This document shows, one piece after another, positions 6,216-14,150 of a stretch of DNA of 15,796 nucleotides. This stretch comes from an uncultured beta proteobacterium. GTDB lineage: Bacteria > Pseudomonadota > Gammaproteobacteria > Burkholderiales > Rhodocyclaceae. The DNA lies in NCBI GenBank assembly GCA_903917505.1, contig CAIXAY010000431.1, positions 1 to 15,796 on the forward strand. Reading direction: 5' to 3'. The translations under genes were made by a program, and so were the position numbers. Each line of letters begins with the position of its first letter. Position 1 is the stretch's first letter. Under the pieces are notes generated by a model. The model was not told the origin of the DNA and searched no databases. It was given only the letters and a program-made list of their open reading frames with translations.

Positions 6216-9200
6216 TTAGGGCGAGACGATTGGTCCGCCGTTCAGGTAGTTGAGGAAATAGAGATAGCTCTTGCCACCGATGTCGCAGGCCAGCAGGCTC
6301 GGCGCATTGGTGACGAAGGCCAGCAAGCCCAGGCCGAGTGCCGGATTCGTATTGGCCCGCTCGGAGGAATTGATGAGGTCGATGAACCAGCCGTTATCGG
6401 CAACGAAGTCGACGGGGTTGACTATGCCGCCGGTCGGCCCCATCACCTGCGTGCCGGGCGCGCAAATGCTTGCCGAACTGCCGGCCGGACACGCCGACCA
6501 CGAGAGGAACTGCGGCACGAAGCCGGCAGCATCGCGCACGCTCGCCGTCCGGTCACCGCCGGGATTGGTGAAAATCGCCATGGCCGCACTGCCGCCTGTC
6601 GTCCACGGATCCTTGATCGCGTAGAGGCTTTGCTGACTCGTGTCGATGCTGTCGGAGGCATCGAGGAAGCGGCCGGTGCCGACATACACCACCTTCTGAT
6701 TGCTGACGATGCTGACTGCGGGTTTCGTCGTGATCGGCTGGCGACGTCCGACCGCATCTTCGAGAACAGCCAGCAACTGAGCTTCGACGCCGGCCGGGCC
6801 GACCGTGTCGTTGATGTCGAAGCGCCACAGATTGCCGGCCAGGTCGCCGCCATAGACCGCGACCGTCGTGGCGTCGGTCTGCGGATCGACAACCATCGCC
6901 GAGATATTCACCAGGCCGCTTGGGTCGTCCGGGTCGCCGTAGCCGGTGGAGATGGGCGAGAGCCCGGTGATTTGCGCGCCGGTCGCGGCATTGAGAACGT
7001 ACAGGCGGCCGACGCCATCGCCAGTGCCGCCGTCACCGCTGCCGTTGTTGTAGCCGGAAGTCAGCATCACCACCCAGGTGCCGTCGCTCAGCTTGGCGAG
7101 TTGCGGATTGCCGTAGGAATAGCCGAGATTGGCGTCGGTGAATTCCCACAGCGCGGCCGGGCTTGCCGGATTGGTAATGTCAATCGCATAGAAACCGCGG
7201 CCCCCGTGCCCGAGGCCGCCGACCAAGATGGTTTTCCATACGGCCGCTGCCGCGTTGCTGCAATTGCTCACACAGACATCGCCGACGACGGGCGTGGCAT
7301 CGACGAAGTAGCGATGGTTGTTTCTGTATTCCTTGTCAGCGAGCTTGTAGAGATTCGGCAAGACCATGGTCGGGATGTAAGCCCATAGTTCCTGGCCAAT
7401 GGTCGGATCGGCGGCCAGCGCCGCGGCGGCGATCGCCGCGGCGCTATTCGCAGCGGTCAGCAAGCCCGCGTCGGCGGCGTTGGCGGCCGATGCAGCGGCG
7501 GCGGCCGCATAGGCGTCGACCAGGGCTTCGGTCGCTGCGGTACCCTTGGCCGCGAAGGCGTGCAGCATGCCGTCGTTGGCGCCGGCGTAGACGACGGCCT
7601 GGCGACTCGCCTGCGTGCTCCGGAAAGCGCTGTAGCCGGGGTCGATGAAATCGCGCGCCGGATGATTGACGTAGACGGTCTGCGCATTGACCATGTCGCC
7701 GAGCACGTGCTGGCGTTGCCGATAGTACTTGCTGTTGTCGGTCTCAATGCCTTCGTTGCTGCGGTCGCCGCGCAGGTAGTTCACCAGGTTGGCTCCCGAG
7801 GCATTGGCCTGGTCGCCCGCCGACAGACAGACATCGGGCGAAGCGCAGAGGAATTGCGTCAATCCGACCGGCGAGGTCGAGATATTCGGCATGTTGAAAT
7901 TGGCGTTGGCCGCGAAATTGGCGCTGGTAAACGCTTTCAGTTTCGAGGCCGCGCTGGCATCAAAGGCATAGATGTTGCGCGTCGTATCGGCATCGAGCTT
8001 GCCTTGCGCAGACCAGTCGATCGTGGACAAAGGAATCCCGGTGTAGGGATTGAGCCGGCTTCGCACCAGATCACCCGTCCAATCGGACGTTACGTAAGAA
8101 CTGCTGAAGACATAGTTGTCCGACTGGTTCAGATTGGCCGTGCTGACCGAAGGCGCCGCGGCGCTTCCACCGGAACCGGCGACGCCGTTCAAGGCCGATG
8201 AGATGCCCGCCGCGAGCGATGCCGGATCGCCGGCGCTGTAATACATGCCACGCCCGTTCACCGCTGCATGCCAAAGATCGTCTACGGTGTTTTGCGAATC
8301 GGAGGTCGGGAAAGGCCAGTTGCACAGGCCGGTCGACTGCCAGGAACAGATTCCAGCGCCCGGATTGGCGGTAATGCCGTTGATCGGCTGATAGGGGCTC
8401 ACGCCCTTCACAGTCGGGAAATCGCCCGTCGTGTCGGTCGTATAGGTGTTTGAATACTGCATGTAGCCCGAAGCGCCCAGACCCAACGTGAAGGTCGTCA
8501 TATGCTGCGCTGGATTGGGGTCGGACGGCGAGGTGCGCACGATGTTCATCGGGTCGGTAGCCGAGCACAAGACGCTCGCTACGGTTGCCGGCGCGACGAT
8601 GGCGCCGGTGCAATTGTTCAAGGCCGGCGTGCGCAAGTCGGTCTTGTAGTAGTAGGCGGCAACGTCGGCCAGCGTGTTGCTGGTGCCCGTACCGTTGTCG
8701 ACGCAAGTGACCGTTTGCCAGAGCGGCGAGGTCGGCGCCGGCGCGGCGCAGCCCATCACCGAGGAGGTCGTAACGCTGGTCGTGCACGTGGTCGCCACAT
8801 AGCTCGGCGCAGCGGGCGCCGTTGTCACACAGGTCGTTGGATCGACCGGCGTCGGGCCGGTGCTGAGCAGCGTCGTGCAAGCGGTTTGCACCTTGCTCGC
8901 CGGGTCGGTTCCCGCCGTACACGTCGCGACGGGAACCGCGCCGCTCGGATAATCAACCGTGTAGGGGGTCGTGTCCGTCGTCCGGCATTGGACGATCTTG
9001 CCCGTGTCGTCGAAGGTGGCGGGCGGTGCGGTCGCCGTGCACGAAGGCGCGACGGCAAGGTAACCCGTATCGCTTACCGGACAGGTCACCGCGGTCGCGT
9101 ACGGCGATGACGCATCGGCCGCATGCGGCGTACATGTCGCGACATTGCTTGCGGCGCTCGGCGCCTGGTAGGTGCAGCTGGTCGCGGTACTGCGCGTGGC

Positions 9201-12200
9201 GGCAGGATCGACCGGGCTCACGCCGCTGGTCGGATCGGTCGAACACGAATCGACAGTCGTCGCAACCGTGGAGATCAAGACCGGGAATGGTGTCGCCACG
9301 CAATTTCTGGCGGTCAGATTGGTGTTGTTCTGGGCTGCAGCGACACAGGTTCCGGCATAGGTATTGACTGACCATGCGGTGTACTGGCAGCCACGTGCTG
9401 GCCCGACATAGGGCGAGGAAGTCGATTGGGCCAGCGGAACGCATGCGACGCCGGCACTGGCCCATGGCGTGAGGGCGCCGTAGGTGCAATCGGTCGCCGG
9501 CGCGTATACGGTGCCGCTCGCCGTGAGCAGCTGTTTGGCTTGCGCCGTGCAGGTCGCGACGTTGCTGGTCACGACGCCGGCCGCGTAGCCGCAACTGATC
9601 TTCGCTCCGGCGCTGTACGAGGGTCCCGTTTCGATATTCACCGTGCATGAGCCCGGATAGCTCAAGGCGGACGTTGCCGAATAGGCGCAACTGACATTCG
9701 GGCCGGCGTACGGTGCGCTGCCGGACTGGGCCAGCGCGGTGCACGTGCTGAGGTTGGTCGCCGGCGTACCGACCGCTTCGTAGGCACAAGTCTTCTGCGG
9801 AGCGGCGAAGGTTGGTGATTGGGCGACCGGCGTACAGGTCGTCACATTGACCACGGTCGCGCTAACCGAATAGGTGCAGGCATTGGCTGGCCCGGAATAA
9901 ACCGGTCCGGTCGAATCGGCGATATACGAGCACGAACTCAGCCCGGTCGTCGTCGTGCCATTGATGTAGCCACACGTATTATAGGTTACGAAGACCGGCC
10001 CGGCGGAAGGCGTTCCCGCCGTGCAGGAGGTCAGATTGGTGGCGGTCACTGCAGCCATGTAGGCGCAGGCGACCGACGGCCCGGTATACGGATTGCCGCC
10101 CGATGGCGCGACTGCGGTGCAGGTCGTCAGATTGCTCACCACCGCCGGCGTGCCGGTGTAGGTGCAGGTGTGTTTCGGCGTCGCCGCGTTGGCTGGGGTC
10201 ACCGCCGTGCAGGTCGTCACGTTGGTCGTGCTCGCCACCGCCGCATTGAAGGTGCAGGTGCGCATCGGTCCCGAATACGGATTGCCGCCCGATGCCGCGA
10301 CTACCGTGCAGGTGACTTCGTTGGTCAGGGTAACCGGCGTGCCCGTATAGGTGCAAGTATGTTTCGGTGTCGCCGCATTGGCCGGCGTCACCGCCGTGCA
10401 GCTCGTCACGTCGGTCGTCGTTGCAGCTGCCGCATTGAAGGTGCAGGTGCGCATCGGTCCGGAGTAAGGATTGCTGCCTGACGCTGCGACCGCGGTGCAG
10501 GTAGTCTCGTTATTGAGCGTCGTCGCCGTGCCGGTGTAGGTGCAGGTGTGTTTCGGCGTCGCCGCGTTAGCCGGCGTCACCGACGTACAGGTCGTCACAT
10601 CGGTCGTCGTCGCCGGCGCCGCGTTGAAGGTGCAAGTGCGCATCGGTCCGGTGTATGGATTGCCGCCCGATGCCGCCACCGCTGTGCAGGTGACTTCGTT
10701 GCTCAGCGTCACCGGCGTTTCAGTGTACGTGCAGGTATGTTTCGGCGTCGCCGCGTTGGCCGGCGTCACCGACGTGCAGGTCGTCACATCGGTCGTCGTC
10801 GCCGGCGCCGCGTTAAAGGTGCAAGTGCGCATCGGCCCGGTGTATGGATTGCCGCCCGATGCCGCGACCGCCGTGCAGGTGGTCTCGTTGCTCAGCGTCA
10901 CCGGCGTGCCGTTATAAGTGCAAGTGTGCTGCGGCGTCGCCGCGTAGGCCGGCGTCACCGCTGTGCAACTCGCGACAACAGTCGTGCTCGCCGCCGTCGC
11001 GTTGAAGGTGCAAGTGCGCATCGGGCCCGAATACGGGCTGCTGCCCGATGCCGCCACGGCCGTGCAGCTGGTCTCATTGGTCAGCGTCACCGGCGTGCCG
11101 CTGTAGGCGCAACTCACCGCCGGCAAATAAGGCGAGCTGCCCGATTGCGCGGCCGTGGTGCACGAGCTTGCCGTCGCCACGACCGGCGTCGTTTCGTAAG
11201 CGCAGGTCACCGCCTGAGCCACCGTGTAGTTCGGTGACACCGACGCCGCCACGGTGCTGCAGGCACTCAAATTATCGGCGACAACAGCCGTGTTGTATCG
11301 GCATTCCGTGTTCTTTACCCAGCCCGGCCCGACCGCGCGAACGGCACACGAGCTGACATTCACCCAGCCAGTACTCGGCCAGGTGTCGCCACCATCGGTT
11401 GAATACTGATTTCTTTGTTGCAGTTGCCGGGTGGAGGATTGCAGCAGGGTGGTACTGCTCTGCAAGGGGGTGGTCACCGAGGTGATGTTGAATTGATTGT
11501 CCTGCAGCGGCGTCGTCACCGAGGTGATGTTGAACTGCTTGTCCTGCAGCGGCGTCGTCACCGAAGTGATGTTGAACTGCTTGTCCTGCAGCGGCGTCGT
11601 CACCGAGGTGATGTTGAACTGCTTGTCCTGTAGCGGCGTCGTCACCGAGGTGATGTTGAACTGCTTGTCCTGCAGCGGCGTCGTCGTCTGCGTCAGGTTG
11701 TAGGTGTAGCTTTGCAGGATGCGCGGCGTCGAATTGAGCTTGAAGGTGCTCTCCTGCAGCTGCTTGGTCACCGAGGTCAGCGCGTAGCTGCTCTGCACCA
11801 GCGAGTAGTCCGTCTTGTTGAGCGGCGTCGTCTGCGTCTGCAGGGTCGAAGTCTGGGTGGTCCACGGATAGGTGTCGGTGGTCACCACCGACTGCGTCAG
11901 GCGGCTCAAACTCGTTTGCTGCTGCTGCGTGCGGCTTTCCACCAGCCAGGTGTTGATGCCAAGCTGCAGTTCGGACTTGTTGGTCTGGCTCACGGTCCGC
12001 GTCTGCGAACCGCCGTCGTAATAGGGCCGCGGGTCGCTGCCGTCCTGCCCGCCGATTTCGGTGGTGCCGTCGAGTTGCGTCGGATTGCTCGCGTCGTTCC
12101 AGTAGCCGTCGGTCGACAGAATCGTGAAATTCTGCTGGCAGGCGTACTGCATCGGGTCGTTGGCGGCGACGTCGTTCAACACCGAAATCTTGCCGGCATA

Positions 12201-12680
12201 AAGTTTGCCGGCGTTGGCCAGCCCGGAGCGCAGCGGCGTCGCGCCAAAGGGCAGCGCGCTGAAGAACTTGGAATACCAGAGATTCTTCTGCGTGCCGTCG
12301 AAATCGCCAAGGTTCAGGAACTGGCTGCCGGCGCCGTTGTTGATGGTGTAATAGCCGACGCGGAAGTTGTTATCGACATTGGCGAAAGCGATGCTCGATG
12401 CCGTCTTCATCATCTGCATGCGCGTGCGGTAGTAGGCGTACCAGTTGGCGTAATTGGTCATTTCCTCGACGTAGGTGCAGGTGCTGCCGGCGCAATCCGA
12501 ACGGTTCGCATTCTTGGTGAGCGTACGCGCCCGCCGCCAGCGCTGCCGTCGCTGCATTGTCCGGGCGGGACCTGGTCGTTGGGATTGATCGTCGTCGACC
12601 AATAGCTGTCCCACCAGCTTGCCGCGCTTCCCACGGCAGGCGTTGAAGCGGCATAGGCCTTGGTAAAATCGTCGTTCCAC
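6216..12680 (-). CDS. pilY1: Giant PilY1-type pilus tip adhesin, 5'-truncated and stop-interrupted
   Basis: PilY1/PilC proteins sit at the tip of type IV pili and act in adhesion, assembly and mechanosensing. Homologous sequence begins near 12538. The frame is open back to an ATG at 12680, but that first stretch is only the out-of-frame shadow of pilX. Layout: first half of a von Willebrand A-like domain (TNYANWYAYYRTRMQMMK to NFTILSTDGYWN, about 12460-12080); a 14-residue LQ repeat array (about 11900-11440); Cys-rich repeats including five 63-residue units (about 11440-8700); second half of the A domain (NTLADVAAYYYKTDLR, MTTFTLGLGASG, DLWHAAVNGRGMYYSA, to about 8170); then the PilC/PilY1 beta-propeller (VVYAGANDGMLHAF, ILVGGLGHGGRGFYAIDI, VYGGDLAGNLWRFD) with an Ala-rich insert. 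No signal peptide is present, and the TAA at 6216-6218 removes 80 residues. An alternative start is ATG 12461, which overlaps the pilX-frame stop as ATGA. As it stands the product is probably not exported. Confidence 0.85.
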   Translation of the reverse strand: MERRFYQGLCRFNACRGKRGKLVGQLLVDDDQSQRPGPARTMQRRQRWRRARTLTKNANRSDCAGSTCTYVEEMTNYANWYAYYRTRMQMMKTASSIAFANVDNNFRVGYYTINNGAGSQFLNLGDFDGTQKNLWYSKFFSALPFGATPLRSGLANAGKLYAGKISVLNDVAANDPMQYACQQNFTILSTDGYWNDASNPTQLDGTTEIGGQDGSDPRPYYDGGSQTRTVSQTNKSELQLGINTWLVESRTQQQQTSLSRLTQSVVTTDTYPWTTQTSTLQTQTTPLNKTDYSLVQSSYALTSVTKQLQESTFKLNSTPRILQSYTYNLTQTTTPLQDKQFNITSVTTPLQDKQFNITSVTTPLQDKQFNITSVTTPLQDKQFNITSVTTPLQDNQFNITSVTTPLQSSTTLLQSSTRQLQQRNQYSTDGGDTWPSTGWVNVSSCAVRAVGPGWVKNTECRYNTAVVADNLSACSTVAASVSPNYTVAQAVTCAYETTPVVATASSCTTAAQSGSSPYLPAVSCAYSGTPVTLTNETSCTAVAASGSSPYSGPMRTCTFNATAASTTVVASCTAVTPAYAATPQHTCTYNGTPVTLSNETTCTAVAASGGNPYTGPMRTCTFNAAPATTTDVTTCTSVTPANAATPKHTCTYTETPVTLSNEVTCTAVAASGGNPYTGPMRTCTFNAAPATTTDVTTCTSVTPANAATPKHTCTYTGTATTLNNETTCTAVAASGSNPYSGPMRTCTFNAAAATTTDVTSCTAVTPANAATPKHTCTYTGTPVTLTNEVTCTVVAASGGNPYSGPMRTCTFNAAVASTTNVTTCTAVTPANAATPKHTCTYTGTPAVVSNLTTCTAVAPSGGNPYTGPSVACAYMAAVTATNLTSCTAGTPSAGPVFVTYNTCGYINGTTTTGLSSCSYIADSTGPVYSGPANACTYSVSATVVNVTTCTPVAQSPTFAAPQKTCAYEAVGTPATNLSTCTALAQSGSAPYAGPNVSCAYSATSALSYPGSCTVNIETGPSYSAGAKISCGYAAGVVTSNVATCTAQAKQLLTASGTVYAPATDCTYGALTPWASAGVACVPLAQSTSSPYVGPARGCQYTAWSVNTYAGTCVAAAQNNTNLTARNCVATPFPVLISTVATTVDSCSTDPTSGVSPVDPAATRSTATSCTYQAPSAASNVATCTPHAADASSPYATAVTCPVSDTGYLAVAPSCTATAPPATFDDTGKIVQCRTTDTTPYTVDYPSGAVPVATCTAGTDPASKVQTACTTLLSTGPTPVDPTTCVTTAPAAPSYVATTCTTSVTTSSVMGCAAPAPTSPLWQTVTCVDNGTGTSNTLADVAAYYYKTDLRTPALNNCTGAIVAPATVASVLCSATDPMNIVRTSPSDPNPAQHMTTFTLGLGASGYMQYSNTYTTDTTGDFPTVKGVSPYQPINGITANPGAGICSWQSTGLCNWPFPTSDSQNTVDDLWHAAVNGRGMYYSAGDPASLAAGISSALNGVAGSGGSAAAPSVSTANLNQSDNYVFSSSYVTSDWTGDLVRSRLNPYTGIPLSTIDWSAQGKLDADTTRNIYAFDASAASKLKAFTSANFAANANFNMPNISTSPVGLTQFLCASPDVCLSAGDQANASGANLVNYLRGDRSNEGIETDNSKYYRQRQHVLGDMVNAQTVYVNHPARDFIDPGYSAFRSTQASRQAVVYAGANDGMLHAFAAKGTAATEALVDAYAAAAAASAANAADAGLLTAANSAAAIAAAALAADPTIGQELWAYIPTMVLPNLYKLADKEYRNNHRYFVDATPVVGDVCVSNCSNAAAAVWKTILVGGLGHGGRGFYAIDITNPASPAALWEFTDANLGYSYGNPQLAKLSDGTWVVMLTSGYNNGSGDGGTGDGVGRLYVLNAATGAQITGLSPISTGYGDPDDPSGLVNISAMVVDPQTDATTVAVYGGDLAGNLWRFDINDTVGPAGVEAQLLAVLEDAVGRRQPITTKPAVSIVSNQKVVYVGTGRFLDASDSIDTSQQSLYAIKDPWTTGGSAAMAIFTNPGGDRTASVRDAAGFVPQFLSWSACPAGSSASICAPGTQVMGPTGGIVNPVDFVADNGWFIDLINSSERANTNPALGLGLLAFVTNAPSLLACDIGGKSYLYFLNYLNGGPIVSP
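7388..7540 (-). other. Ala-rich insert in the PilY1 beta-propeller
   Basis: About 50 residues, more than half of them alanine (AYAAAAAASAANAADAGLL, then AANSAAAIAAAALAADPT), separate the propeller strand GANDGMLHAFAAKG from GQELWAYIP. In ordinary PilY1 propellers these two elements are joined by a short Asp-containing turn. The segment is predicted by eye to be helical. It is in frame and ends cleanly on conserved sequence. Confidence 0.7.
10162..11107 (-). repeat. Five tandem 189-bp repeats in pilY1 (63-residue Cys units)
   Basis: Five consecutive units of 189 bases encode 63-residue repeats. Each contains NExTCTAVAASG, GPMRTCTFNA, a second Cys pair around TTCTSVTPANAATP, and KHTCTYTGTPVTL. 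The phase marker for KHTCTY recurs at about 10162, 10351, 10540, 10729 and 10918. Units 2 and 3 in the protein are almost identical, suggesting recent duplication or gene conversion. Degenerate relatives continue on both sides, from about 9000 to 11350. The period is a multiple of three, so copy-number change keeps the frame. Confidence 0.9.
11462..11690 (-). repeat. 42-bp tandem repeats in pilY1 (14-residue LQ units)
   Basis: About five near-identical 42-base copies encode the 14-residue unit TSVTTPLQDKQFNI. They are flanked by weaker copies such as TSVTKQLQESTFKL and TPLQSSTTLLQSSTRQLQ, extending the array to about 11440-11900. The alternating polar/hydrophobic pattern with a fixed LQ suggests an extended beta repeat or stalk. 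The repeats are contiguous with no spacers. Confidence 0.9.
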
Positions 12681-12916
12681 AGACTCGTCTGCGTCGTGGT
12701 GACCGCCTCGAGGAAGACCTGCATCGCCGTTTCCGTGCCGGCTTCGCCGGCGCGCGTCGCCGCTTGCTGAAACGCCAGGTTGCCCGAGATCAGGTTGGTG
12801 GTGTCGACCGACCTGACCAGGGCAATGCCGCCGAGCGTCAAGGCCACGAGGATGATCAGCGCGATCATCAGCACGACGCCGCCCTGCCGCGATGCCAATG
12901 ACATTCTATTCAACAT
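12458..12916 (-). CDS. pilX: PilX minor pilin, 3' end lost by fusion into pilY1
   Basis: N-terminal part of PilX, a minor pilin of the type IV pilus priming complex in the inner membrane. The N-terminus has the PilX form: a short leader ending RQGG, then VVLMIALIILVALTLGGIAL without Glu at +5, then NLAFQQAATRAGEAGTETAM. Native-looking sequence runs to about NPNDQVPPGQCSDGSAGGG (near 12535). After that the frame reads the interior of pilY1 out of frame and ends at TGA 12458-12460. The product would be 152 residues, of which about 127 are PilX; the usual conserved C-terminal strand is missing. The ATG at 12916 overlaps the pilW stop by 7 bases; ATG 12904 (MSLASRQGG) is an equally possible start. 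A shift of one base at the join would fuse it to the pilY1 frame. Confidence 0.8.
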   Translation of the reverse strand: MLNRMSLASRQGGVVLMIALIILVALTLGGIALVRSVDTTNLISGNLAFQQAATRAGEAGTETAMQVFLEAVTTTQTSLWNDDFTKAYAASTPAVGSAASWWDSYWSTTINPNDQVPPGQCSDGSAGGGRVRSPRMRTVRIAPAAPAPTSRK

Positions 12917-14142
12917 TCCGGCACCGCGCCTTGTATCGTGATGTTGCGCAAGGGAATGGCGGTCTGGAAAACCTTGTAGCGGAAGTCCTGCCAGGTCGGC
13001 CAGGTCGGGTCGGGGCTCGGCAGGGTAATCGCCACGGCCGCCGCCTGCGCCGCGCCCGCGCCTTGCGCGGCGAGGTCGCTGCCGGCCCATAGCGGCGCTG
13101 CGGGCGTCACATGCGTGCCGCCGGTCTGCGTCTTCTCCGGCTGGCTGTTGCGCGCGACGAGCGCGACGCGAACGGCGGCCACCCGAAGCAAGGCACATGC
13201 GGCCGTGTCCTTCGCCGGATCGACGCTCACCGAGCCGGCAACCCATGCCGGCTGGCTCCACAAGGCAAGTCGATCCCAGACGTCGACCGCGCCGTCCATG
13301 CGCGAAGAAACCGTCGGCGGTGGCGCTGCATCGGTGGTGTCACGCCCGTACTGCGCACGCAGGCTCACCACGTTGTTGGCGATCGGCACCCAGTCCGCCG
13401 CATTGTTCGCTTGGCAATTAACTGCCGTGTAATCGCAAACGGTCAGGTTGCCGCCCCTGATCGCGTAGGCGTGTGCGCTGGGGGCCGGGCCGAGATTGAA
13501 CAGGAGGTCCTGGGCCGCCAGCGCGAAAGGCGCCGCCGTCGTGACCGTCAGATTGACGCCGGCAGCCGGCGCCGGCGCCGCAATCGCAGCGACGTTCACC
13601 GCGCAGGGATCGGATCTGGTCTGCCGCGCCGCGACGACGCGGTCACCCACGGCAAACGAGGTCGGCGTCTGCACCGGGTAGCTCGTCGCGCCCGCCGCCA
13701 CCGCCGACTTGAAGACGTCGCCGTCGACCGTGCCGCTGCCATTGCCAGAAATCACCAGCAGGGTATCGGTGTTGACATCTTGGCCGGCAAGGCCGGTGAT
13801 CGCCGGGAAATTGATGCTTACCGGAACCAGCGGAAGGACGACGGCCGGCGCAGCAGGATCGGCATTCCATTTGCCGGTGGCAGTGCAGCCGATCAATGGC
13901 GCCGCGCTCATTCCCAGGCCGCTCTGCTGAATGTCGCGCTGAATCCGGTAGAGCGAAACGGCGCCGCTGCTGATCGCGTCATCGCCGCCGGTGGTCGATC
14001 GCTTCTGCCCCTCGAAGACGCTGAACATCTGCATCATGACGACGATGCCGAGCATGCCGATGACCAGCGCCACCATGACTTCGACCAGGCTGAAGCCGGC
14101 GGCGGGACGCGACGGACAAGCCGGAAAAGAACTTTGCTTCAC
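12910..14142 (-). CDS. pilW: PilW minor pilin (prepilin-type)
   Basis: A 410-residue minor pilin of the type IV pilus tip complex. The prepilin motif is complete: leader VKQSSFPACPSRPAAG, cleavage before Phe, then FSLVEVMVALVIGMLGIVVM with Glu at +5. It is followed by the PilW-type helix EGQKRSTTGGDDAISSGAVS and LYRIQRDIQQSGLGMS. The large C-terminal part is beta-rich with several cysteines (CTATG, CDYTAVNC, CALLRVAA and a terminal Cys), as in longer betaproteobacterial PilW. I chose the GTG at 14142: TAGGAG lies 5 bases upstream and the leader length is normal, whereas the upstream ATG at 14349 lies inside pilV. It is 8 bases from the pilV stop and overlaps pilX. Confidence 0.93.
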   Translation of the reverse strand: MKQSSFPACPSRPAAGFSLVEVMVALVIGMLGIVVMMQMFSVFEGQKRSTTGGDDAISSGAVSLYRIQRDIQQSGLGMSAAPLIGCTATGKWNADPAAPAVVLPLVPVSINFPAITGLAGQDVNTDTLLVISGNGSGTVDGDVFKSAVAAGATSYPVQTPTSFAVGDRVVAARQTRSDPCAVNVAAIAAPAPAAGVNLTVTTAAPFALAAQDLLFNLGPAPSAHAYAIRGGNLTVCDYTAVNCQANNAADWVPIANNVVSLRAQYGRDTTDAAPPPTVSSRMDGAVDVWDRLALWSQPAWVAGSVSVDPAKDTAACALLRVAAVRVALVARNSQPEKTQTGGTHVTPAAPLWAGSDLAAQGAGAAQAAAVAITLPSPDPTWPTWQDFRYKVFQTAIPLRNITIQGAVPEC

Positions 14143-14150
14143 GGCAACTC

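Noticed and set aside
6216..6218. Programmed readthrough or recoding of the TAA in pilY1
   Set aside because: TAA is not used for selenocysteine or pyrrolysine and no readthrough context is evident; a nonsense mutation or base error is simpler.
9819..11237. Long + strand open frames opposite the pilY1 repeats (for example 10540-10917 and 10548-11237)
   Set aside because: Because the 189-bp unit has no stop in these frames, the repeats create regular antisense ORFs. The translations are Arg-rich or simple Val/Ala repeats without start signals.
11462..11690. Possible CRISPR array because of regular 42-base repeats
   Set aside because: Repeats are contiguous with no unique spacers, lie in frame within pilY1 and encode a clear peptide repeat. 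No cas gene is present.
12530..12560. Programmed frameshift joining pilX and pilY1
   Set aside because: There is no canonical slippery heptamer, and the missing signal peptide and N-terminal domain point to a deletion or misassembly.
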